7,467 nucleotides of DNA from Oscillospiraceae bacterium (GCA_902772625.1 CACYBP010000390.1:1-7467); one strand, 5' to 3'. Positions 1 to 5,944 are shown, counted from the first letter of the stretch. The notes: generated by a model from the sequence alone, not told the origin. Numbers and translations are program-made.

Positions 1-2
1 TC

Positions 3-35
3 AAAAACGGGGGAAAGGCGGGAAAGCGCGTTTGA
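3..35 (+). CDS. Possible 3' end of an upstream gene (partial)
   Basis: The frame entering from the left edge reads ten lysine- and glycine-rich codons (ending K-A-G-K-R-V) and stops at the TGA at 33-35. That stop overlaps the TTG start of the next gene as TTGA, an arrangement like the common ATGA overlap of coupled operon genes. Too little is visible to name a product. The basic tail could equally be chance, since this short stretch is also open in the other two forward frames. The main support is the stop/start overlap. Confidence 0.3.
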   Translation, partial: KNGGKAGKRV

Positions 36-751
36 GGACCGAAAGAGAGGAAAAAGAGCTTCTTCCGGCAGGGGAAGGGGAGAAAAAGAGATCGGGGCTC
101 TTCGGAAGGATCCGGCCCTACGCCTGGATCTCCTTTTCCGCGGTGCTCCTTCTTCAGATGCTGGTGTTTTTCGGCACGCGCTTTCTTCTGGAGGGCTTTC
201 CGGCGCACAATCTGGAGACCCCGCTCGACGGTCTGATCCCCTTCGTGCCGGAATGGATCACGGTCTATTTCCTGGCGTACCTCGTCTGGATCGTGGGAGC
301 GCTTCTGATCGTATCGGAGAATAAAGAGACCGGATACCGGTTCGCCGCGGCCTACGCCGTCGCGCTCCTCATCTCCTGCGCCGTCTTCCTGATCTGGCCG
401 GGCACCATGACCCGGCCGGAGGTGACGGGAAGCGGGATCTTCCGGGAGATGGTGCGCTTCCTCTACCGGGTGGATACGCCCTCCAATCTCTGTCCGTCGC
501 TTCACGTGTGGATCAGCTATCTCTGCTTCCGCGGCACCTTCGGATGCCGGGGGATCCCCCGGGGCTGGAAGGGGTTCCAGCTGGTGTTTCTGATCCTGGT
601 GTGCTTCTCGGTGCTTTTCGTCAAGCAGCACGTGATCACCGACGTCCCGGCGGGGATCGTCACGGGAGAAATTTCCCTGCAGCTCGCCCGGGTCTTCCGC
701 CTGGAGCGGATCCCCTTCAAGATCGAAGGTCTTCTCACGAAAAAGAAATAA
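32..751 (+). CDS. PAP2-superfamily membrane phosphatase/phosphotransferase
   Basis: This 239-residue integral membrane protein of the PAP2 (type 2 phosphatidic acid phosphatase) superfamily probably acts on a lipid or isoprenoid phosphate at the membrane. Seen: a charged cytoplasmic N-terminus (1-29), several hydrophobic segments (about 33-53, 73-95, 104-122, 183-197), an R-P pair at 128-129, C-P-S-L-H at 154-158 (the PSxH motif) and S193...K-Q-H200-x3-D204, the usual third motif with its catalytic His and Asp. The arginine that often follows S193 is valine, as happens in the KQH-type branch related to Aur1 inositol-phosphorylceramide synthases. The TTG start at 32 overlaps an upstream TGA (33-35). 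No ATG occurs until residue 43, inside the first hydrophobic segment. The frame is open to the left edge, so a start outside the window cannot be excluded. First complete gene of a three-gene operon, 23 bases before the next start. Substrate unknown. Confidence 0.85.
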   Translation: MRTEREEKELLPAGEGEKKRSGLFGRIRPYAWISFSAVLLLQMLVFFGTRFLLEGFPAHNLETPLDGLIPFVPEWITVYFLAYLVWIVGALLIVSENKETGYRFAAAYAVALLISCAVFLIWPGTMTRPEVTGSGIFREMVRFLYRVDTPSNLCPSLHVWISYLCFRGTFGCRGIPRGWKGFQLVFLILVCFSVLFVKQHVITDVPAGIVTGEISLQLARVFRLERIPFKIEGLLTKKK

Positions 752-774
752 GTGTAGAAAAGAGGTCGGTCCCG

Positions 775-1572
775 ATGCATCCTTCGGAGAGCTTCCTGAT
801 CCTCCGCCCCTTCAACGCGCTGTTTTTTCTGATCTTCGCCGCGTTCCTTCTGCTCCTGGCGGGAGCCGGTCTTCTTCTCCGGCACAAAAGCGCCCGGGTG
901 AAAAAGACCGTGATCGTCGTTTCGTGCGCCCTGACCTTCGTGGGGTTTTTCCTCTATAAATACGCGCTTTCGATCGACGCGGAGTACGATGCCCTGACCG
1001 CCGCCATGGGCGGGTTCAACTGGTGGGGGGAGCTGCCGCTTCATCTTTGCAACGTCAACATGCTCCTGATCCCGGCGGCGGTGCTTTCTGAAAAGCGCCC
1101 GCTTTTAAGCTTCTGCTTTTTCGTGGGGCCTCTGGGCGCCGCGCTGGCGCTCTTCATGCCGGGCAACGGCTTTTCGGGCTTTTCGATCCTGCTTCCGCGG
1201 ATGCTGGGGTATTTCGGCACCCATTTCATGATCGTGATCATGGCGCTGTCTCTGGCGACCTTCGGGTTTTACAAGCCTCGCTTCCGGGATATCCCGGCGG
1301 CCGCCCTGACCCTCGCGGGGGTGGCGCTGGCGGCCTTCGGGATCAGCATGCTCTTCCGGGCGACGGGCCTTTATCCCGGAGCCAATTATTTTTACACGGT
1401 GGAGACCGAGGGCAATCCTCTTCTGGAGCTCTTTTACGGCTGGATCCCGGTGCCCTGTCTCTATCTTCTGCCCGGGATCGCGGTATTGGGGATCTACGCG
1501 TCGCTTGTGACCCTGATCTATCGCGGGATCGACCTTCTCCGGAACGGCATGGGGAAAAAGAGCGCCGCTTGA
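775..1572 (+). CDS. YwaF/TIGR02206 (TMEM164-like) integral membrane protein
   Basis: A 265-residue polytopic membrane protein. The ATG at 775 is chosen because AGAGG lies at 761-765 with good spacing. The 89 codons open upstream in the same frame overlap the PAP2 gene and read as arginine/proline/glycine-rich noise. Hydrophobic segments fall near residues 15-35, 43-62, 85-104, 110-128, 146-163, 173-193 and 214-242. Diagnostic family features are L-P-L-H-L-C-N at 87-93, H150 in a transmembrane segment, N-Y at 204-205 and a G-W-x-P-V-P segment near 222. Family members include Bacillus YwaF and eukaryotic TMEM164, which has been reported as an acyltransferase making ether phospholipids. Whether H90/C92 play a catalytic role here is inference. 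It sits between a PAP2 enzyme and a CrtI-like oxidoreductase, with gaps of 23 and 34 bases, so a lipid-related role fits the context. Confidence 0.85.
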   Translation: MHPSESFLILRPFNALFFLIFAAFLLLLAGAGLLLRHKSARVKKTVIVVSCALTFVGFFLYKYALSIDAEYDALTAAMGGFNWWGELPLHLCNVNMLLIPAAVLSEKRPLLSFCFFVGPLGAALALFMPGNGFSGFSILLPRMLGYFGTHFMIVIMALSLATFGFYKPRFRDIPAAALTLAGVALAAFGISMLFRATGLYPGANYFYTVETEGNPLLELFYGWIPVPCLYLLPGIAVLGIYASLVTLIYRGIDLLRNGMGKKSAA

Positions 1573-1576
1573 AATC

Positions 1577-1592
1577 ATCCCCGGAAGGGGAT
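1577..1592 (+). other. Intercistronic hairpin with GGAA (GNRA) tetraloop
   Basis: ATCCCC, GGAA, GGGGAT form a perfect 6-bp stem closed by a GNRA-type tetraloop, 4 bases after the YwaF-like stop and just ahead of the AGGGAG ribosome-binding site of the oxidoreductase gene. No T-run follows, so it is not an intrinsic terminator. It could stabilise processed mRNA or tune translation of the downstream gene. The function is inference. Confidence 0.45.
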
Positions 1593-1606
1593 CAAAAGGG
1601 AGAAAA

Positions 1607-3070
1607 ATGGAAAACGTCCTGATCATAGGCGGCGGAGTCGCGGGCCTTTCCGCCGGGATCTACGCGGGCCTGAAGGGACTTCGCGCCACGGTCTGCGAAC
1701 GCCTGCCGGTGGCGGGCGGATGCCTTTCGGCCTGGGACCGGAGGGGCTTTACCGTCGACAACTGTATCCACTGGCTGACCGGCACCAATCCGCGCACCGC
1801 GCTTTATAAGCTCTGGAAGGATCTCGGTGTCCTGGGAAGGGGCGGTGAGGAGATCCGGAAGCGGGACTGCCTCTTTACGGCCGTGGAGGGGGAAGAGACC
1901 CTTTCGCTCTCCCGCGATCCCTCGCTTTTTGAAAAGCGGCTCCTCGCCCTGGCGCCGGAGGAGGAAAAGGAGATCAGCGCTCTTTGCCGCGCGGTGGCGG
2001 CCATGCGGGATCTCGAGGGCGTGGGCGGCCCCGGCTGCGACCGGAAAAGGGGCTTTCTTCCGGCGCTTCTTTCCGCACCGGAGCTTGTCCGGTACGCGTT
2101 ACTTTCGGCGGAGGGCCTTTCGGAGCGCTTCCGGCATCCCCTGATCCGCCGGTTCCTCAGGGATTTCATGCCGGAGGGCTTCGGCGCTCTGGCGCTTATC
2201 TACACCATGGCGGTCTTCACCGGGGAGGACGGCGATCTGCCCCGGGGCGGTTCCCGGGCCATGGCCGAAAACATGACCGCGCGCTTTCTGGAGACCGGAG
2301 GCGCCCTGCTTCCCGGGAAGGAGGCCGTAAGGATCGAAACCGGGGACGGCCGGGCGAAAGCCGTGGTCTTCCGGGACGGGAGCCGGCTTCCCGCCGACAA
2401 CCTGATCCTGACCCTGGATCCCGCCCGGATCTTCGGGGAGCTTTTGGAAAGACCCATGCCGCGCGATCTGCAGAAGCAGTATCAAAACCCGGCTCTCCGG
2501 CGCTTTTCGGCCTTTCACGCGGCGTTTGCCGCCGAGACCCCGTCTCTTCCTTTCACGGGAGACCTGATCCTTCCCCTGCCCGGGGATTTCCCGGAGGAGG
2601 CGCGGGGAAGGGCGATGCTTCTCCGGAACGCCTCGGGGGAGGAGGAGACCGCCCCCGCGGGAAAGAGCCTGATCCAGACCATGATCTATCTCGGCGAGGA
2701 ACAGGCGAAGGCCTTCATCGCCCTCCGGGAAAGAGACATTAACGCCTACCGCCGGCTGAAAGAAAGGCTCTGCCGGGAGGAGGAAGCCCTCCTTCTCAGG
2801 CGTTTTCCCGAGCTTCGGGGAAAGCTTTCGCTTCTGGACGCCTGGACGCCGGCCTCCTATAAACGCTACGTGGCGTCGGAGATCGGGTCCTTTATGAGCT
2901 TCACGCTTCCCGAAAGACTTGCGCCGCGGGCGCTTTCGGGGCGCGTGCCGGGACTCCGGAACGTCAGGCTTGCGGGACAGTGGCTCCGGCTTCCGGGCGG
3001 GCTTCCCATGGCGGCCGAAAGCGGCCGGGACGCAGCTCTGTATTTTGCGAAAAAGGCCGGAAGGGCCTGA
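1607..3070 (+). CDS. CrtI/phytoene desaturase-like FAD-dependent oxidoreductase
   Basis: A 487-residue flavoprotein of the CrtI/phytoene-desaturase and retinol-saturase-like amine-oxidase superfamily. Seen: an N-terminal Rossmann motif G-G-G-V-A-G (8-13) with the ribose-binding glutamate E31 in C-E-R-L-P-V-A-G-G; P-R-G-G-S-R at 212-217, the P-x-G-G element next to the substrate domain; and the C-terminal FAD motif G-Q-W (457-459) followed by P-G-G-L-P-M-A-A-E-S-G-R, typical of the family. Length is normal (about 480-510). The start is supported by AGGGAG at 1597-1602. It is the last gene of the operon, followed by a terminator. No phytoene synthase or other carotenoid gene is visible, so desaturation or saturation of another lipid, polyprenyl or fatty chain is at least as likely as carotenoid synthesis. 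Gut Clostridia carry many such proteins of unknown substrate. Confidence 0.88.
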   Translation: MENVLIIGGGVAGLSAGIYAGLKGLRATVCERLPVAGGCLSAWDRRGFTVDNCIHWLTGTNPRTALYKLWKDLGVLGRGGEEIRKRDCLFTAVEGEETLSLSRDPSLFEKRLLALAPEEEKEISALCRAVAAMRDLEGVGGPGCDRKRGFLPALLSAPELVRYALLSAEGLSERFRHPLIRRFLRDFMPEGFGALALIYTMAVFTGEDGDLPRGGSRAMAENMTARFLETGGALLPGKEAVRIETGDGRAKAVVFRDGSRLPADNLILTLDPARIFGELLERPMPRDLQKQYQNPALRRFSAFHAAFAAETPSLPFTGDLILPLPGDFPEEARGRAMLLRNASGEEETAPAGKSLIQTMIYLGEEQAKAFIALRERDINAYRRLKERLCREEEALLLRRFPELRGKLSLLDAWTPASYKRYVASEIGSFMSFTLPERLAPRALSGRVPGLRNVRLAGQWLRLPGGLPMAAESGRDAALYFAKKAGRA

Positions 3071-3092
3071 AAGCGCATAGAAACAGGAGAAT

Positions 3093-3139
3093 AAAAAACC
3101 GAGCCGGTCGAACTTCGGTCCGACCGGCCCGGCGTTTTT
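3093..3139. terminator. Bidirectional intrinsic terminator between convergent genes
   Basis: GCCGGTCG (3103-3110) pairs perfectly with CGACCGGC (3121-3128). Inside, A-C / G-T pairs close a TTCG tetraloop after one A-C mismatch. Outside, CCG (3099-3101) pairs with CGG (3130-3132). The + strand has TTTTT at 3135-3139, and the - strand gains six T from AAAAAA at 3093-3098. It therefore serves both the oxidoreductase operon ending at 3070 and the lipoprotein gene ending at 3156. Confidence 0.85.
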
Positions 3140-3155
3140 CTCTTCCGGGGAAAGC

Positions 3156-3704
3156 TCACTCGATGATCAGCTTGCTCACCGAATTGCAGCAGGTGAAATC
3201 CTTCAGATTGGCGTTGCCGCACACGCCGACGTAGGTCCAGGTGTCGAGAAGCAGATCCTTCTTGTTCATGATCCATCCGATCATCACGTCGTCGCTCTGG
3301 AGAAGCTCGCCCTCAATGTCAAAAGTGATCTCCTCGCCGTAAAGGTCCTGACCCACGTAGGTGACCTTCTTGGCGTCGGGACGGCCCACGTCCTCCAGAA
3401 ATTCGCGCATGAGGATCCCGGACATCTGGAAGCCCATCTGGATCCATCCGGTGCCGTTGCCGCCGGGCTCGCAGGAGCGGGGCATGCTGACGTACATTTT
3501 GGAAAGCTCGTGCTTTTCGGCGTCGGCGCGGGTGTAGCTCGTGACGTTCCCGCCCTCGACCTCAAGCGTCCAGGTCATGGTGTCGAGATTGACGGCGGCC
3601 GCTTCCTCCGCGGCGATCACGTCGGGAGTTTTGCCTCCGCAGGCGGTGAAGAGCGAGAGGAGCATCAGAACCAGGAGGAGGGATGCGAAAAGAGATTTGC
3701 GCAT
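3156..3704 (-). CDS. Lipoprotein with sulfite-oxidase-like molybdopterin-binding fold
   Basis: A 182-residue predicted lipoprotein on the outer face of the membrane. Signal peptide: M-R-K-S, a hydrophobic core (5-19), then L-F-T-A-C with the lipidated Cys at 22. The -3 position is Phe rather than the usual Leu. The mature part resembles the small oxidoreductase molybdopterin-binding domain (SUOX/YedY fold): W-T-L-E-V-E-G near 45-51, S-C-E-P-G-G-N-G near 77-84, a hydrophobic helix with F-L-E-D-V-G near 102-107, D-L-Y-G-E-E-I near 120-126, D-D-V-M-I near 138-142 and a C-terminal strand. C78 sits about where such domains carry the molybdenum-ligating Cys. Three further cysteines lie at 162, 172 and 173. 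The ATG at 3704 follows AAGAAGG (3712-3718). It lies 52 bases after the dehydrogenase stop and is probably cotranscribed. The CDS is certain; the domain call is made from pattern only. Confidence 0.75.
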   Translation of the reverse strand: MRKSLFASLLLVLMLLSLFTACGGKTPDVIAAEEAAAVNLDTMTWTLEVEGGNVTSYTRADAEKHELSKMYVSMPRSCEPGGNGTGWIQMGFQMSGILMREFLEDVGRPDAKKVTYVGQDLYGEEITFDIEGELLQSDDVMIGWIMNKKDLLLDTWTYVGVCGNANLKDFTCCNSVSKLIIE

Positions 3705-3732
3705 GGGACGACCTTCTTTCTATTATTGATAT

Positions 3733-3747
3733 CCTTTCGATGAAAGG
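3733..3747. other. Small hairpin in dehydrogenase-lipoprotein gap
   Basis: CCTTTC, GAT, GAAAGG form a perfect 6-bp inverted repeat with a 3-base centre, in the 52-base gap between the dehydrogenase stop and the lipoprotein start. On the transcribed (-) strand it is followed by ATATCAATAATAG, not a T-run, so it is unlikely to terminate. An mRNA processing or stability element that lets the two genes be expressed at different levels is possible. Confidence 0.35.
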
Positions 3748-3756
3748 GCGCTTTCC

Positions 3757-4836
3757 TCAGAAACGCACGCCCATTTTGACGCTTTTTTCGGGGTTTCTGT
3801 CCGCCACGTCCAGGTAGACCGCAGAGGCTTCGTCGAAGGAAACGACGGGATCCACGATGTTTTCGGCGCGAAGCGCCCCGGAAACCAGAAGCCGCCAGCA
3901 TTCCTTCCGGATCCGTTCCCAATCCCAGCGGGGATAGTCCGGGTTCGGCTCCGAGCAGGCGCGGGAGAAAAAGATCGAGGCGTTGTTCATGTGGGCCTCC
4001 AGCCCCAGATCGAAATTGCCCCGGCAGGGCTGGAACCAGCCCACCACGGCGATGCGCGAACCGTAAGCGGCTCCCCGCAGGGCGGTCTGCAGCCCGGGAT
4101 AGGATCCGCTGGTCTCGATCACGGCGTCGGCGCCGCGATTCCCGGTGAGGCGTTTGACTTCCAGCCCCACGTCGCACGCTGCGGGATCCAGAGCGACGTC
4201 GGCCCCGTTTTCCAGGGCGATCCTCCGGCGGCGGGCGATGGGATCGGATACGATCACGAGCCCCGCGCCTTGAAGCTTCGCCATCTGGGCGGCCAGAAGG
4301 CCCACCGCGCCGAGCCCGGTGACAAGGCACGCGTCGCCCAGCCGGAGCATGGAATCGCGCACGCCGCACATGGCGAACTGGGCGGGATCGTAACACACCG
4401 CGCTTTTCCAGCTCATCTCCTCCGGGACCTTCAGCACGTCCACGCAGAAGCCGAGCCCGGGCTCGCTTATGAGACCCGGCTTTACGGTCTGGGTCTCCTT
4501 CAGGCTTCCGTAACCCGCGACGCGGTCGCCGGCGTGAAAGGCGGATACCGCGCTTCCGGCCTCGACGACGCGCCCGACCCACATGTTGCCGGGGCGGAAG
4601 ATCTCCGGCGGAGCGCCCTTTGATTCCTCCCGGGGCTTTTCCAGAAAGCATCCGGTCACGGGATCGAAATCCCGGGCCGGGGAAGAGGGATCGGCTCTCC
4701 AGCCATGCAGCTCGGAACCGTGCTTCGGCGCGGCGAAATCCACCTTGACGCGGATCTCGTCGGGGGCGAGAGACGGCTCCTCGTAGAACGCGTATTCAAG
4801 AGAGTGAGGACGGGTGGAAAGGATTTCCTTTGGCAT
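3757..4836 (-). CDS. Medium-chain dehydrogenase/reductase without canonical zinc ligands
   Basis: A 359-residue cytoplasmic MDR-superfamily (alcohol/polyol dehydrogenase-like) oxidoreductase. The N-terminal GroES-like domain contains H-G-S-E-L-H-G (39-45), G-N-M-W-V-G-R-V-V-E-A-G (83-94) and G-D-R-V (103-106). The Rossmann domain carries G-L-G-A-V-G (174-179), and D198 at the end of the second strand favours NAD(H) over NADP(H). In zinc enzymes these places read C-G-S-D-x-H and G-H-E. Here the Cys is His and the His-Glu pair is Asn-Met, and the four-Cys structural zinc lobe is absent, so classic zinc catalysis is doubtful. The ATG at 4836 is preferred because GAAAGGG lies just upstream. A frame extension to an ATG at 4884 adds 16 lysine/serine-rich residues without a comparable site. 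It follows the AraC gene and precedes the lipoprotein. Sugar or polyol oxidation is a guess from family and neighbours. Confidence 0.88.
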   Translation of the reverse strand: MPKEILSTRPHSLEYAFYEEPSLAPDEIRVKVDFAAPKHGSELHGWRADPSSPARDFDPVTGCFLEKPREESKGAPPEIFRPGNMWVGRVVEAGSAVSAFHAGDRVAGYGSLKETQTVKPGLISEPGLGFCVDVLKVPEEMSWKSAVCYDPAQFAMCGVRDSMLRLGDACLVTGLGAVGLLAAQMAKLQGAGLVIVSDPIARRRRIALENGADVALDPAACDVGLEVKRLTGNRGADAVIETSGSYPGLQTALRGAAYGSRIAVVGWFQPCRGNFDLGLEAHMNNASIFFSRACSEPNPDYPRWDWERIRKECWRLLVSGALRAENIVDPVVSFDEASAVYLDVADRNPEKSVKMGVRF

Positions 4837-4882
4837 GATGACACCCTTTCTCTGCTTTTTTGACCCGGACCGCGAAAAAGAC

Positions 4883-4947
4883 AAAAATCCCGCGTTACCT
4901 GCGCCTTTTTACGGTAGACAATACCATTATCGGCGGAGGACGCGGGA
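4883..4947 (-). terminator. Terminator-like stem-loop overlapping the dehydrogenase promoter
   Basis: On the - strand TCCCGCGT (4947-4940) pairs perfectly with ACGCGGGA (4895-4888). The stem continues with CCTCCGCC against GGCGCAGG (7 of 8 pairs) after a 2-base bulge. The 26-base loop contains a small GGTA-TTGTC-TACC hairpin. TTTTT follows immediately (4887-4883), then more T-rich sequence. It would form only in transcripts reading through from araC, because the 5' arm lies upstream of the predicted dehydrogenase transcription start. Confidence 0.55.
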
Positions 4948-4954
4948 AATGCAA
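4926..4954 (-). promoter_or_regulatory. Predicted promoter of the dehydrogenase-lipoprotein operon
   Basis: On the - strand TTGCAT (4954-4949) and GATAAT (4931-4926) are separated by exactly 17 bases, giving a good -10 and a weak -35 box. Predicted transcription start is near 4919, leaving a leader of about 83 bases. The octamer TCCCGTCA abuts the -35 box upstream (4962-4955). The weak -35 box fits an activator-dependent promoter, consistent with the upstream AraC-family gene. The prediction rests on sequence only. Confidence 0.55.
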
Positions 4955-4983
4955 TGACGGGATTACTTGTAGATTTGACAGTA

Positions 4984-5820
4984 TTACAGGTCGATGCGCA
5001 CGCTTTGGAGAGGCGCGTCTCCCGCGCGCACGGCGGCCGGAGAAACGCCCCAGGTGGTCTTGAAGGCACGGGAGAAGGAGGACACGTCGGAATAGCCCAG
5101 CATCTCGGCCGCCTCGCCCACTGTCTTTTCCCGCCTTTTGAGAAGCTCCTTCGCGTTTTCCATCATCAGACGGTGATGGAGTCTGATGGGGGAAACGCCG
5201 AAGTAAGAAGTGAAGCGGTTGGAAATATAGGTGGGATGCATGCTGTATTTCGAGGCGAGGGAGGAAAGCTCCAGAGGCTTTCCGACGCAGGAGACCACGT
5301 CGCTCAGAATATCCAGAAAGACCTTCGGCACGGGGGAGATCCCCTCCCGGGCGTCGTCGCCCATAAGCTCCTCCAGAAGGTTTCCCAAAACCTCCAAGGT
5401 GGAGGCCATCCGGAAAAGGGTGTTCGGAATGGAATCGGGCAAGTCGATGGCGTCGTTATATTGACGGAACAGGGCCTCGAACCGGTCGTTATCCTCCACG
5501 GTGTGGACCAGTGGAAGCCGGAAAAGCGCCAGAAGATCCACGGCGTCGTAGACCTTGTAATCAAAATGCCACCACCAGAAAACGCTTTCCTCCGCTCTTG
5601 CCATCACGTGATCGTGGGGGACGCCGGGCGGGATCATGATGACGCTCCGGGGAGAAAGCTCGATCTCCCGTCCCGGCACGCGCAAAACGGCGTGCCCCCT
5701 GGAAAGATAGGACATGACGTAAAAGGGAAAGACCCGCCCGGTGGAGGACATCTCCCGCCGCCGGTGGATGCCGTAATCGTAGATTTTGATGGATGCGCGG
5801 GCAAAAAGCTCCTCCAGCAC
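4984..5820 (-). CDS. AraC-family transcriptional regulator
   Basis: A 278-residue one-component regulator. The N-terminal half is a cupin-like ligand-binding domain (about 28-85; note P-G-V-P-H-D-H at 65-71 and the F-W-W-W-H-F stretch at 81-86 common in this family). A helical linker follows, then the C-terminal AraC DNA-binding domain: first helix-turn-helix about 183-208 (L-A-S-K-Y-S-M-H-P-T-Y-I-S-N-R-F) and second about 234-261 (A-A-E-M-L-G-Y-S-D-V-S-S-F-S-R-A-F). Length is typical. The start is a GTG at 5820, chosen because a near-perfect AAGGAGG lies at 5830-5836, nine bases upstream. It is divergent from the MATE gene and upstream of the dehydrogenase on the same strand, so these flanking genes are its most likely targets. 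The ligand is probably a sugar or small metabolite, by family habit; the sequence does not say which. Confidence 0.93.
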   Translation of the reverse strand: MLEELFARASIKIYDYGIHRRREMSSTGRVFPFYVMSYLSRGHAVLRVPGREIELSPRSVIMIPPGVPHDHVMARAEESVFWWWHFDYKVYDAVDLLALFRLPLVHTVEDNDRFEALFRQYNDAIDLPDSIPNTLFRMASTLEVLGNLLEELMGDDAREGISPVPKVFLDILSDVVSCVGKPLELSSLASKYSMHPTYISNRFTSYFGVSPIRLHHRLMMENAKELLKRREKTVGEAAEMLGYSDVSSFSRAFKTTWGVSPAAVRAGDAPLQSVRIDL

Positions 5821-5852
5821 GGCGTTCCTCCTCCTTCGCAGCGCGCGGCACG

Positions 5853-5881
5853 TTTTTCCCGACCGCTCCGGTCCCGAAAAA
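5853..5881. repeat. 29-bp interrupted palindrome in the araC leader
   Basis: TTTTTC-CC-GACCG-CTC-CGGTC-CC-GAAAAA is symmetric about position 5867. Outer 6-base and inner 5-base arms match perfectly, separated by an unpaired CC on each side. It lies between the predicted araC promoter and its ribosome-binding site. No T-run follows the hairpin on either strand, so it is not a terminator. It could be an operator or an RNA hairpin in the araC leader. Confidence 0.5.
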
Positions 5882-5897
5882 GCGGATACTTTTCTCT

Positions 5898-5911
5898 ATA
5901 CTATATACTAT
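5898..5911. repeat. Tandem ATACTAT repeat (2 copies)
   Basis: The 7-mer ATACTAT occurs twice head to tail inside an AT-rich island in an otherwise GC-rich window. It overlaps the predicted -10 region and start site of the araC promoter, so easy strand opening is the simplest explanation. A direct-repeat binding site is possible. Confidence 0.4.
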
Positions 5912-5934
5912 CATATTGCATTTCGTCCCGTCAA
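5905..5934 (-). promoter_or_regulatory. Predicted araC promoter, overlapping the divergent MATE promoter
   Basis: On the - strand TTGACG (5934-5929) is followed after 18 bases by TAGTAT (5910-5905), or after 16 bases by GATAGT (5912-5907). The -35 box is near consensus and the -10 box is mediocre. The -35 lies inside the spacer of the opposing MATE promoter, so the two promoters should exclude each other. The leader to the GTG at 5820 would be about 78 bases. Confidence 0.45.
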
Positions 5935-5944
5935 CGGGTATAAT
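5916..5944 (+). promoter_or_regulatory. Predicted promoter of the MATE gene with inverted repeat in the spacer
   Basis: TTGCAT (5916-5921), a 17-base spacer and a perfect TATAAT (5939-5944) give a sigma-A type promoter. Transcription should start near 5951, about 39 bases before the ATG at 5990. The spacer contains CCCGT-CA-ACGGG (5927-5938), 5-bp arms around a 2-base centre. A protein bound there would block this promoter and the divergent araC promoter together. Confidence 0.65.

Noticed and set aside
508..774. An 89-codon N-terminal extension of the YwaF-like protein
   Set aside because: It overlaps the PAP2 gene, reads as Arg/Pro/Gly-rich noise, and the ATG at 775 has its own ribosome-binding site and begins a normal membrane protein.
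1228..1243. Inverted repeat CATGATC-GT-GATCATG
   Set aside because: It lies inside the YwaF-like coding sequence, encoding Met-Ile-Val-Ile-Met, and is explained by codon choice in a hydrophobic segment.
1984..2742. A 252-codon + strand frame inside the CrtI-like gene
   Set aside because: It is a shifted frame dominated by Gly/Arg/Pro with no domain. The flavoprotein frame has clear FAD motifs at both ends.
1607..3070. Assignment of the FAD oxidoreductase as phytoene desaturase (crtI) proper
   Set aside because: The superfamily fits, but no carotenoid partner genes are present and substrate specificity cannot be read from the motifs, so no gene symbol was given.
3665..4651. A 328-codon - strand frame overlapping the dehydrogenase
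   Set aside because: It is the same strand in another frame, almost entirely Arg/Gly/Pro-rich, and overlaps the well-supported dehydrogenase.
4974..4979. TTGACA on the + strand as a -35 box
   Set aside because: No -10 box lies at suitable spacing downstream and no + strand gene follows. It falls at the end of araC.
4954..5943. A 329-codon + strand frame opposite araC
   Set aside because: It mirrors the araC coding sequence, has biased Gly/His composition and crosses the intergenic control region. araC itself is unmistakable.
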